Shown here: positions 1-11,180 of the stretch, in pieces
How positions within the stretch are numbered: position 1 is the stretch's first letter
How the letters are laid out: the number at the start of each line of letters is the position of its first letter
DNA from: Diphasiastrum complanatum
Taxonomy: Eukaryota > Streptophyta > Lycopodiopsida > Lycopodiales > Lycopodiaceae
Reading direction: 5' to 3'
Length of the DNA stretch: 64,000 nt
Assembly (NCBI GenBank): GCA_029204225.1
Contig: CM055101.1
Location: 2,412,528-2,476,527, forward strand
The notes under the pieces: model-generated
Databases searched by the model: none
Told to the model about the DNA's origin: nothing
Seen by the model: only the letters and a program-made list of their open reading frames with translations
Position numbers and translations under genes: made by a program

Positions 1-580
1 CTATTTATCATTGGAAAATGGCCAAAAGAGTGCTTAGATATATATCTTCAACTTTTGATTATGGTTTATTGTATAAAAGTGAAGATCTTTCTATAGTTGG
101 TTATTCTGACTCGCATTTTGAAGTGATAGAGCAGATCAAAAATCTACAAGTGCTTATGTCATATATCTTGGAGGAAACTTGATATCTTGGCTTTCCAAAA
201 AGCAAGATACTGTATCGCTCTCATCTTGTGAAGCTGAGTATAAGGCACTCACTACAACAACAAAGGAAGTGCTTTGGATCAAGAGGCTGCTAGTGGAGCT
301 AAAGATAATCATGGAAGATAATCTACCTATGATCATGTGTGACAACATTTCAGCCCAAGCCCTTGCCAACAACCCGATATTCCATGCAAGAAGCAAACAT
401 ACTGAAGTTGCACATCACTTCGTGAGAGAGAAGCTCATTGGAGGGGAAATCTACTTGGAGCACATCGACACATCATCTTGTATTGCTGATATGCTCACCA
501 AACCTTTGAGCAAGAGTTCCTTCTTCAAGCATAGAGCCAATCTTGGAGTAATACCAAAATCCATGTTCAAGTCAATATAG
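1..580 (+). pseudogene. Copia-A RNase H C-terminal fragment
   Basis: This is the end of a Ty1/Copia polyprotein cut by the window edge. Visible motifs are LRYISSTFDYGL, a degraded VGYSDS, then ISWLSKKQDTVSLSSCEAEY, the DNISA block, NPIFHARSKH and ADMLTKPLS, which are the usual order in Copia RNase H. A frameshift lies near 120-160, between the YSDS and ISWLSKK blocks, so the copy is not functional. The frame stops at 580. A purine-rich tract (GGAGGAG) follows at 591-597 and then the LTR, as expected at the 3' end of such an element. Confidence 0.9.
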
Positions 581-597
581 ATTGTTTTCAGGAGGAG

Positions 598-1711
598 TGT
601 TGAAATGGAAAAATAATCCATCTTGGCTTTAGGCTTGCTACAAACATTGTACCATGCAAGTATGTTGTTCCATAAATGCAAATGCCAAGTTTTGCCTAGA
701 TAGAACTCGAGCTATATGGATTTGACATATCTAGTTTGATGATTACAACTTGCATATAGATTGTAGACTTAGAAATAGCAATATTATGCTTGTAGAAACT
801 CGTGACATTTCACATGCATTAATTGTAGTGGTCCATAGTGACATGCAAGGCATGCACAAAGTGAAATGGACACATGCATGATGATTTGTACATTTCTAGT
901 TAGAACTAGGACACTTGGTAAAAGTAGGTAGAGATTCATGCATGAGATGTGACAAATGTCACATAGACTCTAGTGTTCACTTTAGATGTCATTAAAAGGT
1001 GGATGGATGTGGTTCTACCTCAAGCTACCTCAAACTCCATAAATATGTGTAGCTCATGAGTAGTTTCTGATGAAGAAACAAAGCTTTGTAGCTATCTCTT
1101 GCCATTTTGGATCCACATTATTTTTGCTTGATATCTCTCTATCTTTCTCTCTCTAACTCGTGTTGAGGCTAATGCTAATACAAGAACTAATACAATAATT
1201 TCTTGTACTTTTGCTCATTTATGATTCATTGCTATCATTCTCTGATACTTAGCATGCTAGATTGTGGTTAAGCCATAACTTCTGTACTAGATTTTGCTAT
1301 TCAATCTAGAATCAGGTTATTGTGCTAATCATAAAGCTTAATTAGATCTGTCATACTTTTGGAACTTCCCCACATGTGTGAATTCTGGAAATTTTGTCAA
1401 TGAGTTCTCTTGGGTTCATCTATCCATTGGTGCACTATATTTGTGATATCTTGCAATCTTGTGTGTAGAATGCTTATTTTATATTGTTTTTGGATCAACA
1501 CGTGTGAAATATACTAGCTTACTATTTTTGTAGAGACAACAACTTCATCATATCTTATGTTTGATGTTTGATGAGTTTGTTATTGAGTTTGCATCTCTTT
1601 CATAGAGTAGATGTTGATTTTTCTACATTGGCAAGATTGGTAGAGTTGATCTATTTCTAACCAAAGGTCAGATTATGGAATTGGATCTTAAATGATCTAA
1701 ATTTTTTCACA
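598..1711 (+). repeat. Copia-A LTR (complete, 1114 bp)
   Basis: The LTR begins TGTTGAAATGG directly after the polypurine tract and ends TTTTTTCACA directly before a methionyl-tRNA-type primer site, so it has TG...CA ends. It has an RNase H coding end upstream and a PBS plus gag downstream. It therefore acts as the 3' LTR of one unit and the 5' LTR of the next. A related segment lies at about 56990-57080, and a diverged relative is the Copia-2 LTR at 31649-32341. Confidence 0.85.
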
Positions 1712-1723
1712 TGGTATCAAAGC
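1712..1723 (+). other. Primer binding site of Copia-A
   Basis: TGGTATCAAAGC differs by one base from TGGTATCAGAGC, the usual Copia primer site complementary to initiator methionine tRNA. It follows the LTR end without a gap. An untranslated leader of about 490 bp, with no convincing coding content, separates it from the gag start at 2219. Confidence 0.85.
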
Positions 1724-2218
1724 TTGTGTTGCAGGTTTTGAAAGGATCAAGCACATCTATCAAGGATTTGGAGGAGATATCAATGCTCTAGATTGACTTC
1801 TTACATATGTAGATTGGATCTTTTGTAGATCAAAACTCATTTTAGGTCAAAGAACTTGAGAAATACTAATTTCACACCATACTTACTGAAAATAGCCAAT
1901 TTTGGATGCATTAGAAAGGTCTCACTTGAGGCTACAAGATTCTATATCAAGCTACTGACAAATGCATGTAGAATTTGAAATATTCAATTTTTTGTGATTT
2001 GTCAAAACCCTAATTTTGATTGGATATCTATTTTGTGAGGTTACTGAACTTCATTAGAGTGTGTTTCAATCTTAGGGAGTTGAAAGAGTCATTAGATTGA
2101 GGATAGATCATAGGTTGATCTTCTACATTCTATGTGTTGATTTGCTAGATATAAGTGCTAGAAGAGAATTGAGAGGTTCCATATTTTAGTTGAAAGAGAA
2201 GGATCAAGTCATTGCAAC

Positions 2219-2581
2219 ATGGCTACATCAAGTGGATACATGTTGGAAGTCAATGATAGGCTTAACTCAAGCAACTATTCATTGTGGAAAGTGATGGAAT
2301 CACTTCTTGAGATGAATGATGTTTTGGATATTGTTGTAGGTTTGGAGGAGAGGCCAGCAACACAACAAGAACAACTGAGGTATGACAAGAGAGCTAAAAG
2401 AGCTTTACACATGATAAAGATGAATGTTAGTGCTCAATGTATTTTCGTAGGTGATGGAGCTATATCATGTATGTCAAAGAAACAAGCCACTATCTCATTG
2501 TCATCTAGTGAGGCCGAGTACATATCGTCTTATCAGAAACTAAGGAGTCGTAGACGTCCATGTTTTGATCAGAGTGAGTAA
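2219..2581 (+). pseudogene. Copia-A gag joined to RNase H by internal deletion
   Basis: The reading frame starts as a Copia gag (MATSSGYMLEVNDRLNSSNY, then WKVMESLLEMND) and closely matches the Copia-2 gag at 30883-31048. Near 2450 the sequence switches without a frame break to an RNase H motif (ISCMSKKQATISLSSSEAEY). Everything between gag and RNase H (protease, integrase, reverse transcriptase) is missing. The frame then runs into unrelated sequence and stops at 2581. The product would not be a working gag. It marks a non-autonomous deletion derivative. Confidence 0.85.
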
Positions 2582-3544
2582 ACAAGCACGATCAAACAAC
2601 AATGAAAGTGCATTCAATTACAACAAGCATTCATCTACGTTGTACACAGATAAAAACAAGCAGTTGATATATTACACTGAAGCACAATACAAATAGCAAT
2701 TACAACCAAAATGATGGCGTAATTGGGATGCTCAAACAATATGTCTCATGGACGGAGCAACCACTAATCTGTGCTTGAACGATCTACTTATAGATTTCAT
2801 CCGTGTATAAATTACATTGAATGCTTGTCACCTATTTAGGAAAGCCGTTGTACTTGCAAGTATATGGCTTGTGTGACGACTGTACATAGTGTATACGGTC
2901 AATGATTCAGCATCATTGACGCTGACGAGGACGTCACAAATTCTCTCACTTTGCATTTTACATGAAGTGGTTTTCTCTCACTTCGCAAATTTTGGGAAGT
3001 GACTGGAAATATTCCTCGTTCAAAATAGACGACCTTCGGCACTTTTTCTCTCTTCAGGATTTTGCGAAAAAGCCAAAGGTGCCCTTAAAAACAGTTAAAC
3101 TTTTGAACTATGAAAGTGTCACATTTTGGGAAAATGCAAAAAAGCCGAAGCTGTTGAAAACATAGTTCATTTGTGTAAACTGTTGCGACACTTAGTGTAT
3201 TTCTGTAGACTTGTACTAAATACTAGTTCTTGGAAGTCCTTGAAGATGGCCAAGTCTTCAATGACTTCAAGTAATTGAACCTAATATCTGAACTTGAAAT
3301 TATGACAGGATTGATTACCCTTTGCTGGAGATCAGCCGGAAGCCCGTTGTAGACGTTCTTCAAATAGATTGGCTGTCTAAGTTTTGTGATTCATGCAGGT
3401 ATCAGATGAGCAGATGTAGAACCAAAGTTGGTTTCACCTGACCCTAGATCAATGGTCAATAAATATACATGAAGAATCATGAAATAGAACTAGTCATTTA
3501 CCAAGGAGAAAACCGTGGGCTTAATTTTCAACAATTCAATTTGC
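2582..3544. other. Unassigned AT-rich spacer
   Basis: No coding similarity or LTR structure is recognisable. Two short related stretches sit near 2940-3000 (TTCTCTCACTTTGCA and TTCTCTCACTTCGCA), probably old repeat debris. Confidence 0.4.
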
Positions 3545-3780
3545 ACCCAAAACCATACAGCGAATGAGTGTCCAGTTTTGAAGCAAAATATCAAACTAAC
3601 ATAGAGGTTTTGCCACCTGTGCAACGTCTCATCGCACGAAACAATTTGTCCATTCAACCCTTGGATCATATAATAGAAGAGGAATCAGTATCAAACCTCT
3701 TATCCTTATCACCAAGGGGCACCGAATGTTCGTCTTCTTATTCGCGAACAATTTTCTGTCTTTAAATTTTTTGTGCGAAA
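3545..3780 (+). pseudogene. Decayed Gypsy gag zinc-knuckle fragment
   Basis: This stretch is a diverged copy of 6711-6900 in Gypsy-1. Both read QNHT.NECPVLKQN, then a CHLCN knuckle, CPFNP and YQTSYP..QGAPN. The copy here has stops and frame breaks. It is a remnant of a Gypsy-1 relative lying just outside the Copia-2 fragment. Confidence 0.8.
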
Positions 3781-3802
3781 GTCGTCACAGGATCCCAGAC
3801 AC

Positions 3803-4353
3803 TCAACTACACATCACAGAACACAAGGCTATTCTAGCAATCATGATACCACATTGCTCACAAATGTGATTCATAATAGTTAGAGACTTTGGAAGACTAA
3901 TCACAAATTGATTTCTTGCCATTACCTCCAATGACTTGTCGTTGAGATGCCCCATCCTCTTGTGACAAACCTCTTGCATTGAAATTTGCTCTTTTGTCAT
4001 TCATCCAACTTGGTTAGCAACAACACAAACATCAAGTTTGAACAATTTATCTTGTCTTTTCCCTTTTGCAACTACAATATCCTTTTTTTTTATCAAGCAT
4101 GCATCACCATCAAACTCCACCTTAAGACCCTTGTTTAGCATTTGAATCGCACTAAGAAGGTTCTTAGTAGTAGATAGAATGAACAAAACATCCTTCAAAT
4201 GAACATTCCTAGTTGTAGAGAGAGAAATAGGAATTGTACCAATCCCTTTGATTTCACACTCACCATCATTGGTCATGTAGATCACCCTCTTGTCGTCTTC
4301 ATATGCCAACAAAGATGAAAAATACTCTTTGTGAAAGGTCATGTGTGAGCTTG
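3803..4353 (-). pseudogene. Copia-2 protease end and GAG-pre-integrase segment
   Basis: The minus strand reads SSHMTFHKEYFSS (downstream half of the protease motif), then NVHLKDVLFILSTTKNLLS and LFKLDVCVVANQ. A stop and restart follow, then HKRMGHLNDKSLEVMARNQF with the CEQC end of the zinc-binding segment before integrase. One in-frame stop (near 4000) and loss of the sequence beyond 3803 make it non-functional. Confidence 0.85.
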
Positions 4354-5069
4354 TGTTGGGGGTATTCCCAACATATTGTAAATAAATAATATTAGCTAAT
4401 AAAATATGTTTCGAGAGCATGGCATCCTGCGCGTATAAGTCCATAGCCCAATGAGCACGCAAGTTGAGTTGTAAATAGAATAATAGACTTGGGTCCCTTT
4501 GTCATTAAAATAAAACTTGCAGCCCAAAGTCATTTAAAACTTAGAAGTCTATTATTTTAGAGTTGGGTCCAAATGTAGACTCACATGAATCATGTGAAAT
4601 CCAATGTACTTTTTTAAGACCTTTGGATCAAGTTGGGTCCAAGGTGAATGGATAGGATTAGTGTACATATTAGCCAATAGTATTTTGGGACAAGGGCCTT
4701 CCCCATTTATAAAAAGACACCTCATGTACTCTATTTTCATGCTTAATGAGAAGGAGAAAACTCTACCAAATTGGAGAGCCAAGTATCCTCATTTGCTAAG
4801 CACTCATGCTAATGCTTTTGTTGTGTGTTTCTAATTGTTTCCATTTGTCTGTTGTTGTTTTAATAGTTATGGTTTCTCCATTAGCATGCATCTTGAGCTT
4901 TTGAGCTAACCTCCCTCTCCACTCTCTCTCTCTCTTTCTTTCTCTCCTCTCCTCTCTATCTCTTCTATTCTTCTCTTCTCTTTCACACAAAATCATGATG
5001 AATGCTAGTGTAGTGGAGTAGAATTAACAGTGGGTACTGTTAGTGGTGAGTAGAGTTAAGGGAGAAAGT
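4354..5069 (+). repeat. Gypsy-1 5' LTR (3' end missing)
   Basis: It is nearly the same as 10342-11058, starting TGTTGGGGGTATTCCCAACA, whose first and last seven bases are inverted copies. A TATA-like TTTATAAAAAG lies near 4708 and a pyrimidine-rich CTCTCTC stretch near 4920. After GGGAGAAAGTAG the two copies diverge. The last roughly 100 bp of the 3' LTR have no counterpart here, so this LTR is truncated or rearranged. Confidence 0.85.
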
Positions 5070-5804
5070 AGCTGTCTAAGTGCCTATGCGAGGGCTGCCA
5101 GTGAAAAAAAGACGGGAAAATATCAGAGAACCTTCACAGACACTAAAAATTTCAGTTCTATTGGGAAACAGCCCTCGCAGAGAATTTCGAAGTTTCATCT
5201 CGGTGAGACTAGGACACATAAGAGTCTGCGAGAGTTAGTTTGATTCTAATGAGCAAAAAATTGGGTTTAAAAAAAATCACTAAAAATTGAAGATCCAACA
5301 AATCATTCCAGAGAGAACTCTCGCAAACAATTTCAATCGATCCAGAATATCGATTTCCATTAGTGAAGAAGCAGCGAGAGTTAGTACTGAGTATTGGTGA
5401 AGATCAAGCCAAATTTCTGGTTTTGAACCCTCGCAAACAGTGAAATTTTTACTTCTTGCAAGAGTTAACTCTCGCAGAGAATTCCAGAGTCAGATCTAGA
5501 CCAAATTCAGCTCTTGTGATCCTTGCGAGAGTTACTTTCCAGTAATATGAGAGATATCAAGGTTTTTGGTCTACAAAACAGCTAAAGAACCCTCGCACAG
5601 CCATTCCTTGCACCAGAGAACCCTTGCAGACTAGATCAGTGGAAAGATCTACACCAGATCTAGTTACTATCAAAATCTCAAGTCAATCAATGTAAGGAGT
5701 AAAAAGTTATCAAGGAAAAACCATCGTAAGGGGCCTGATTTTCACTTCCAGCCAATCAGATTGATCAGATACTTAAGATCCAGAGTGCATCCCATTGTAC
5801 AAGG
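5070..5804 (+). other. Gypsy-1 leader with repeated CTCGCA/GCGAGAG motifs
   Basis: This non-coding leader contains about nine short motifs of the forms CCCTCGCA, ACTCTCGCA and TGCGAGAGTTA in both orientations, spaced 30 to 90 bp apart. The same motif vocabulary recurs at 53680-53910, next to another Gypsy fragment. No primer binding site could be identified. Confidence 0.55.
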
Positions 5805-7270
5805 ATGAATATGAGATCTGGACGATCAGTAGCAAGAAGGACAGCGAATCAAGCACCACATCTTCCCAGATTAGCAACTGCGCAACAAGAGACAGAGTCG
5901 GAATCAGTGCCAATGGATCCAATGGGTCAACTCATACCTGTCGCTCCCTTGCAAGCAGTCCGGAGGGCACCTTGGATGGAGATACCAAAATACGACGGAT
6001 CATCAGATCCCATCTACTTCCTCCAGATCTATGAGCAAGCTTGTGAAATCTACGGCGATCGGACATCTGTAGAGAAGTTGATGTTGTCCCCCATGTCCCT
6101 AGTAGTGGTGGCTCAAGATTGGTTTTTCAACATGTTAGAGGAAGAGAAATCCACCTGGAAAGCGGTTAAAGTGGCTCTCATCACGCACTTTAAACCAAAG
6201 AAGTTCCTAGAAGACCCATTTCTCTTGCTCAGCAAGGTCAAGATGGGGAAAAAGAGATAGGGTCAGGGACTATATTGAACGGGTCAAAATCTACGATCCG
6301 AGTGTAGTGCAGTCCTAACTCTCAATCATGTAGTGATCATGTGGTTCCTAGCAGGACTACCACGTAGCATCAGGAGAGAATTGAAATGATGGGAGCAATA
6401 CGTTACTCTACAAGAAGCTATGGAGGATGCCATCAGGGAAGAGGATGAGGAATCAGACGACGGATATCCATCCACCCATACTCCTACTCCCTCGATAGCA
6501 TCATCATCATCAACTGCTTCCACTCTATCCACAGAACTGTTGATGGAACAAATGACAAAATTATACAAACAGTAGATGGAACAGCTTACAGCGCAGTTTG
6601 ATCAAATACTGAAGGACTTACAAGGAGCTGTAGCAGCAACGCCAAATCTACTGGAACAGAACCAACTACAGTATCTCCGACGCAAAAATGTATGGTGTTC
6701 AGTATGCACTCAAAACCATACAACAAACGAGTGCCCAGTCCTAAAGCAAAATCTGAGTTTGACCCATAGATTTTGCCATTTGTGCAACGCAACATCGCAC
6801 GATATGACATTTTGCCCATTTAACCCCCAAATCGTTCAACAAAAAATGAGTCCTTATCAGACTTCTTATCCACATTATCAAGGGGCACCAAATGCGGCAC
6901 CGAGGTATGGTGCACCAAATAATCAACAACATATGGCCTTACTTGCACCACCGAGACTAGCCAATCAACATTTGACCCACATGAACTTGACAACCGTAGA
7001 ACCAGAGATGCCAGTACCACCTTAACTTGAGCAACAACAATGGTATGGGTCGGATGAACCATTTATGGATTCTACCATAAATGAATATATTGCGGCCTAT
7101 GCAGCTCAAACTCAGCGTCAAGGCAGGAGAAATTATGGCTGCTATGGATGTGGCGAAGGACACAAAATTGTTCAATGTCCTTACAAGAGACAATATACAT
7201 CCTTCTACTGAGAATGCGGGTATGGACACTGCTAAAAGAATTGTCCATTGAGACTTGGGACTAGCGCACC
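5805..7270 (+). pseudogene. Gypsy-1 gag (retrotrans_gag type, three zinc knuckles)
   Basis: The start MNMRSGRSVARR leads to IPKYDGSSDPIYFLQ, WKAVKVALITHFKPKK and, after a frameshift near 6250, RVRDYIERV, LAGLPR and AIREEDEESDDGYPS. The same landmarks occur in the Gypsy-2 gag. Two zinc knuckles follow at about 6690-6840: CSVCTQNHTTNEC (CX2CX3HX4C) and CHLCNATSHDMTFC (CX2CX4HX4C). A third is near 7140 (CYGCGEGHKIVQC). Several stops (for example near 6260, 6387 and 7024) and the frameshift mark it as inactive. Confidence 0.85.
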
Positions 7271-7680
7271 ATTGAACTTTATTGCACATTCCGATCCAAA
7301 CTAACAACGGGTACCTGATAGAGGCTATCACGGAACTAGTCATTCAGGCAGCTGCGCATCTGTTGAACAACTTTTTGGTTGTTTCAACATTTCGCAAGGA
7401 CAGAATCCAGTCCATGCTGCCGAGTCAGATTGTGGAGTCCTTTCTGGGATTTCTTGGCCCCACGATTGTGCCATACGATTGGCATGCCTTCCTCATCCAC
7501 GAACTAACAATCTACATCAAACCCAACACACGTGAGCGTATAGCAGTAGGTCCCTTGCTGTGTAACTTTGCATGCGCACTTCTTGAGGTGAAAGTGCGCG
7601 GTTTCTGTTGTTCCAACCTTCTATCATCCATCGTTCCACATACTAACCTCTATCCTCCATCTGCAGTATCCACATCCGCC
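7271..7680 (+). other. Gypsy-1 gag-ORF2 junction, function not recognised
   Basis: An open stretch from 7282 (HIPIQTNNGYLIEAITELVI) shows no protease or RT motif. This is where pol would begin in a complete Gypsy element, so it may be a deletion junction. I cannot assign it. Confidence 0.4.
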
Positions 7681-10341
7681 CAACCTGCAGTTACTGACAT
7701 GGCGGCCATCAAAAGAATGCATGGCGCTGCCCCTTCACCAGATGTCACACCACCACCACCACACCAATAACAGCTCCAGCATCTACCGTCATCACTTTCT
7801 CTTTTGTACAGCCTCCTCCTCCCATTTCTATTGTTGCTCCTCTTCATTTTGTTCCACCCACAACTACTGCTTCCATCTCCATACCCATCTCCTCCGTCGA
7901 TACTGCTTCTCTCTCTGTTCCATCTTCAACCCCCCCTTCCATTACTATCGCATCTTCCATTACTCTTGTTCTCACCGCTCTCCCTCTCCAGTTCTATCCT
8001 GCTGATTCTCAGTTGTCTCCGGACACTCTGGCGTGGATGCAGGTCATCAACTTTTCACCACCACGCCAGACCACTTCCTCCCCATCTTCGTCTTCCATAC
8101 TCCACACCACCCTCCAATTCCCCTCTGTTCCACCCATTTTCTCGTTTGAACAAACTGTCCCCATCCCTGTTTCCACTCATGTTTCTCCCACACCCCTCAT
8201 TTCTCCATGAAAGGCTGCCGAGGGCAACCAACCCTTGGCTGATGACGCATTTGTACAAACAATTTTTATTCCATCACCAGATCGAGTAGATCCCACCATC
8301 CCAGATGACAAAAGGTCACCAGAGAACCTCATCGAAGACAATGACGATGGCACTGTACAGGTCGTTGGGGCCACTACCACACAAGCCCTTGCAAGTGCCA
8401 ATGTACCGGCTGCTCCAACGGAATTAATGACGGCGTACCAAGCCTTGGGAACATTCATCCAAGATGCGGTAGCAGCCATGACATCATTGGATAGCCGAGT
8501 ACTCAATTGACAATGAACAACACCCAACTGCAAGCAGAAGTCACGAAGCTACAACAAGAGCTCATGATTGCTCAACAACATGAACAAGACGGGCATCGGG
8601 AGATCGCAAAGCTGTAGCAGAAGGAAGATGGCCTCAATCAATATATTCAGAGCCTCTCCAAAGTGCTAACAGATGCCTCCACCAAGGTGCGGGAGCTTCA
8701 GCTTGAAGCGTCCCAATGGCTTCCCCCCTCCAGCGCAACTTCAGATATATGAAGCAAAAAATACGCGCCTGGGGGTGGAGATGCAAGCCCTTCAAAGCAC
8801 AAAACTCACCTGATTAGTTCAACTCGCACCTGACTCAAGGCCACTCTCTCAAACAGAGATGCAAGCAGAAGTCACGAAGCTACAACAAGAGCTCATGATT
8901 GCTCAACAACATGAACAAGACGGGCATCGGGAGATCGCAAAGCTGTAGCAGAAGGAAGATGGCCTCAATCAATATATTCAGAGCCTCTCCAAAGTGCTAA
9001 CAGATGCCTCCACCAAGGTGCGGGAGCTTCAGCTTGAAGCGTCCCAATGGCTTCCCCCCCTCCAGCGCAACTTCAGATATATGAAGCAAAAAATACGCGC
9101 CTGGGGGTGGAGATGCAAGCCCTTCAAAGCACAAAACTCACCTGATTAGTTCAACTCGCACCTGACTCAAGGCCACTCTCTCAAACAGAGATGAATCTTT
9201 TCAGGCATCAGGTGCATGTATATAGTCAAACCTTGAACAGCTACTAGACGGAGTTCGACAAATACCGAAGCAGTGCAACTCAAGAGCTCGCTTTGGCCAA
9301 ACAAGCCGTCAAGGCTTGTCAAAGATTTATGGAACAGAAGGCTCAGCCAACCCCGGTGGTAATTCCAATGCCACCTCTTTTTTATACTGCCCAAGCAAGT
9401 GGCCAGCAGGCAGCGGGGGACACAAGCCAGGATCAGGGGTCAGGAGGGCAAGACCAAGGTCCTTCCGATGTTGGAGTTGAGACGCAGGACCAGGGCCAAG
9501 ACACGGGTCCCAGCCAGAGCCAAGGAGAAGGACAAGCCTCCTCATCAAGAGGCTCACGCACCATATATGTCCTCCGAGCTTTCCGACGCCCCAAGTCCGT
9601 GGAGGAGAAAATCAATAAATTCTTATCCAAATATCTCCACGAGTCCTCAAGAGACAGCTGGTAGATATCCTTTTCGGCACAAACCATAAAAGACAATGAG
9701 CTGCAAGCATTACCCACCCTCCAACCACAATCTGAGTGGCATCAGCAATTATTCAAAGAGACCTTGCAGCCATCAGGGCCTATGTGACCAGTCCACAACA
9801 GCTAGGGGTGAACGCACATTTCCTGCCATGCACACGATGATCCAAATGGGCAGAATGTGGCACTCCTCTAGACAAGATCACCATCCAGAACTGTAATTGG
9901 CTGAGACTTCCTTTAGAGCACGGTTGGGATACAGATGTAGACATCCGAAGGGCTCTCACCCAATTTTCTAATAAGTATTTCAACTGCCCTGACCCAACAG
10001 TCACGACAGTCACTTACGTCCGAGACTTAGAGCATCTAATGGGAATCGAAACGAAGTGGGACAATTTTCTCCCCCCAATATTCTTTGATCCAAATAAGGC
10101 GTTAGCCTCAGAAAAAGTGGAAGATCAGCTTCTAGTAGTTCGAGTTTACTACCGAGCCGCATTCCTTGGCGATCCCTGGATGCGCAGATTCCAAGCGTGG
10201 GTCGACCAAGGCTAGCTAACAGGAGTCCACAAGTCCCTTTACACGCCCAAGGACTTGAAGAAGTTGGATCGAATAAACTTCATGGAAGATTTCACTGGCT
10301 ACCTGAAGAAGCTGACCGGCACTACTTCAGGCCGTGGGTCC
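7681..10341 (+). pseudogene. Gypsy-1 ORF2: Pro-rich, coiled-coil, Gln/Gly-rich, conserved C-terminal domain
   Basis: Read across frame breaks, this is one long protein in the env position, ending at the 3' LTR. Order: a Pro/Ser/Thr-rich region (7700-8210); LADDAFVQTIFIPSPDRVDP (8235 on); a heptad-like helix region (LQAEVTKLQQELMIAQQ, about 8525-8720), duplicated in tandem; a Gln/Gly-rich segment (SQDQGSGGQDQGPSD, about 9420-9550); then a globular C-terminal domain (about 9880-10330) with LEHGWDTDVDIRRALTQF, ETKWDNFLPPIFFDPNKAL and RVYYRAAFLGDPWM. The last part resembles the Gypsy-2 ORF2 end (YWDRGLPPMAIDINKPL, RLYYRVVL). I know no function for it. Multiple stops show decay. Confidence 0.7.
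8530..9192 (+). repeat. 331-bp tandem duplication in Gypsy-1 ORF2
   Basis: The block 8530-8860 is repeated at 8861-9192. The only difference I see is one extra C in the run near 9055. The unit starts GCAAGCAGAAGTCACGAAG and ends CTCTCAAACAGAGAT. It covers the coiled-coil coding region. Near-identity shows the duplication is recent, or has been homogenised, compared with the decayed surroundings. Confidence 0.95.
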
Positions 10342-11160
10342 TGTTGGGGGTATTCCCAACATATTGTAAATAAATGATATCGGCTAATAAAATATGTTGC
10401 GAGGGCATGACATCCTGTGCATATAAAGCCAAGGCCCAATGAGCATGTAAGTTGAGTTGTAAATAGAATAATAGACTTGGGCCCTTTTGTAATTAAAATA
10501 AACTTTGAGGCCCAAAGTCATTTTAAACTTAGAAGTCTATTATTTTAGAGTTGGGTCCAAATGGAGACTCACATGAATCATGTGAAATCCAATGTACTTT
10601 TTTAAGACCTTTGGATCAAGTTGGGTCCAAGATGAATGGATAGGATTAGTGTACATATTAGCCAATAGTCTTTTGGGGCAAGGGCCTTCCCCATTTATAA
10701 AAAGACACCTCATGTACTCTATTTTCCATGCTTAATGAGAAGGGGGAGACTCTACCAAATTGGAGAGCCAAGCATCCTCATTTGCTAAGCACTCATGCTA
10801 ATGCTTTTGTTGTGCATTTCTAATTGTTTCCATTTCTATGTTGTTGTTTTAATAGTTATGGTTTCTCCATTAGCATGCATCTTGAGCTTTTGAGCTAACC
10901 TCCCTCTCCACTCTATGTCTCTCTTTCTCTCCTCTCCTCTCTATCTCTTCTATTCTTCTCTTCTCTTTCACATAAAATCATGATGAATGCTAGTGTAGTG
11001 GAGTGAAGCTAACGATGGGTAGTGTTAGTGGTGAGTAGAGTTAAGGGAGAAAGTAGAGACTAATAAAAATAGCATCTATCCATAGTTAGGCACCTATCCA
11101 GTGTTTTAACCCTTGATAATAGGCGGGAGGGCTATACTACGCAAGATCTTCGACTCTACA
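10342..11160 (+). repeat. Gypsy-1 3' LTR (819 bp)
   Basis: It starts TGTTGGGGGTATTCCCAACA and ends CTCTACA, giving TG...CA ends. It matches 4354-5069 over its first 717 bp. A third, minus-strand and diverged copy of the end of this LTR is at 56284-56640, which independently supports the end seen here. Confidence 0.88.
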
Positions 11161-11180
11161 ACTTGCTCCACTATCAATCC
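11161..11180 (-). pseudogene. Copia-2 protease active-site remnant
   Basis: These 20 bases sit between Gypsy-1 and Copia-1. On the minus strand they encode IDSGAS and carry both the right-hand Gypsy-1 duplication (ACTTG) and the left-hand Copia-1 duplication (AATCC). Joined to 14884 onwards they give PWWIDSGAS, the Copia protease motif. Confidence 0.85.

Larger units (their letters stand above)
4354..11160 (+). mobile_element. Gypsy-1, non-autonomous Ty3/Gypsy element with gag and ORF2
   Basis: It is bounded by related LTRs (4354-5069, and 10342-11160 ending CTCTACA). The target duplication is GCTTG (4349-4353) on the left and ACTTG (11161-11165) on the right, one mismatch apart. It lies inside the protease codons of Copia-2. 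The interior holds a leader with repeated CTCGCA motifs, a gag with three zinc knuckles, and a long extra ORF. I find no reverse transcriptase, RNase H or integrase, so it probably depended on a relative for replication. Confidence 0.85.

Noticed and set aside
7804-8289. Independent Ser/Pro-rich and Leu-rich proteins
   Set aside because: These are alternative frames of the low-complexity Pro/Ser/Thr region of Gypsy-1 ORF2.
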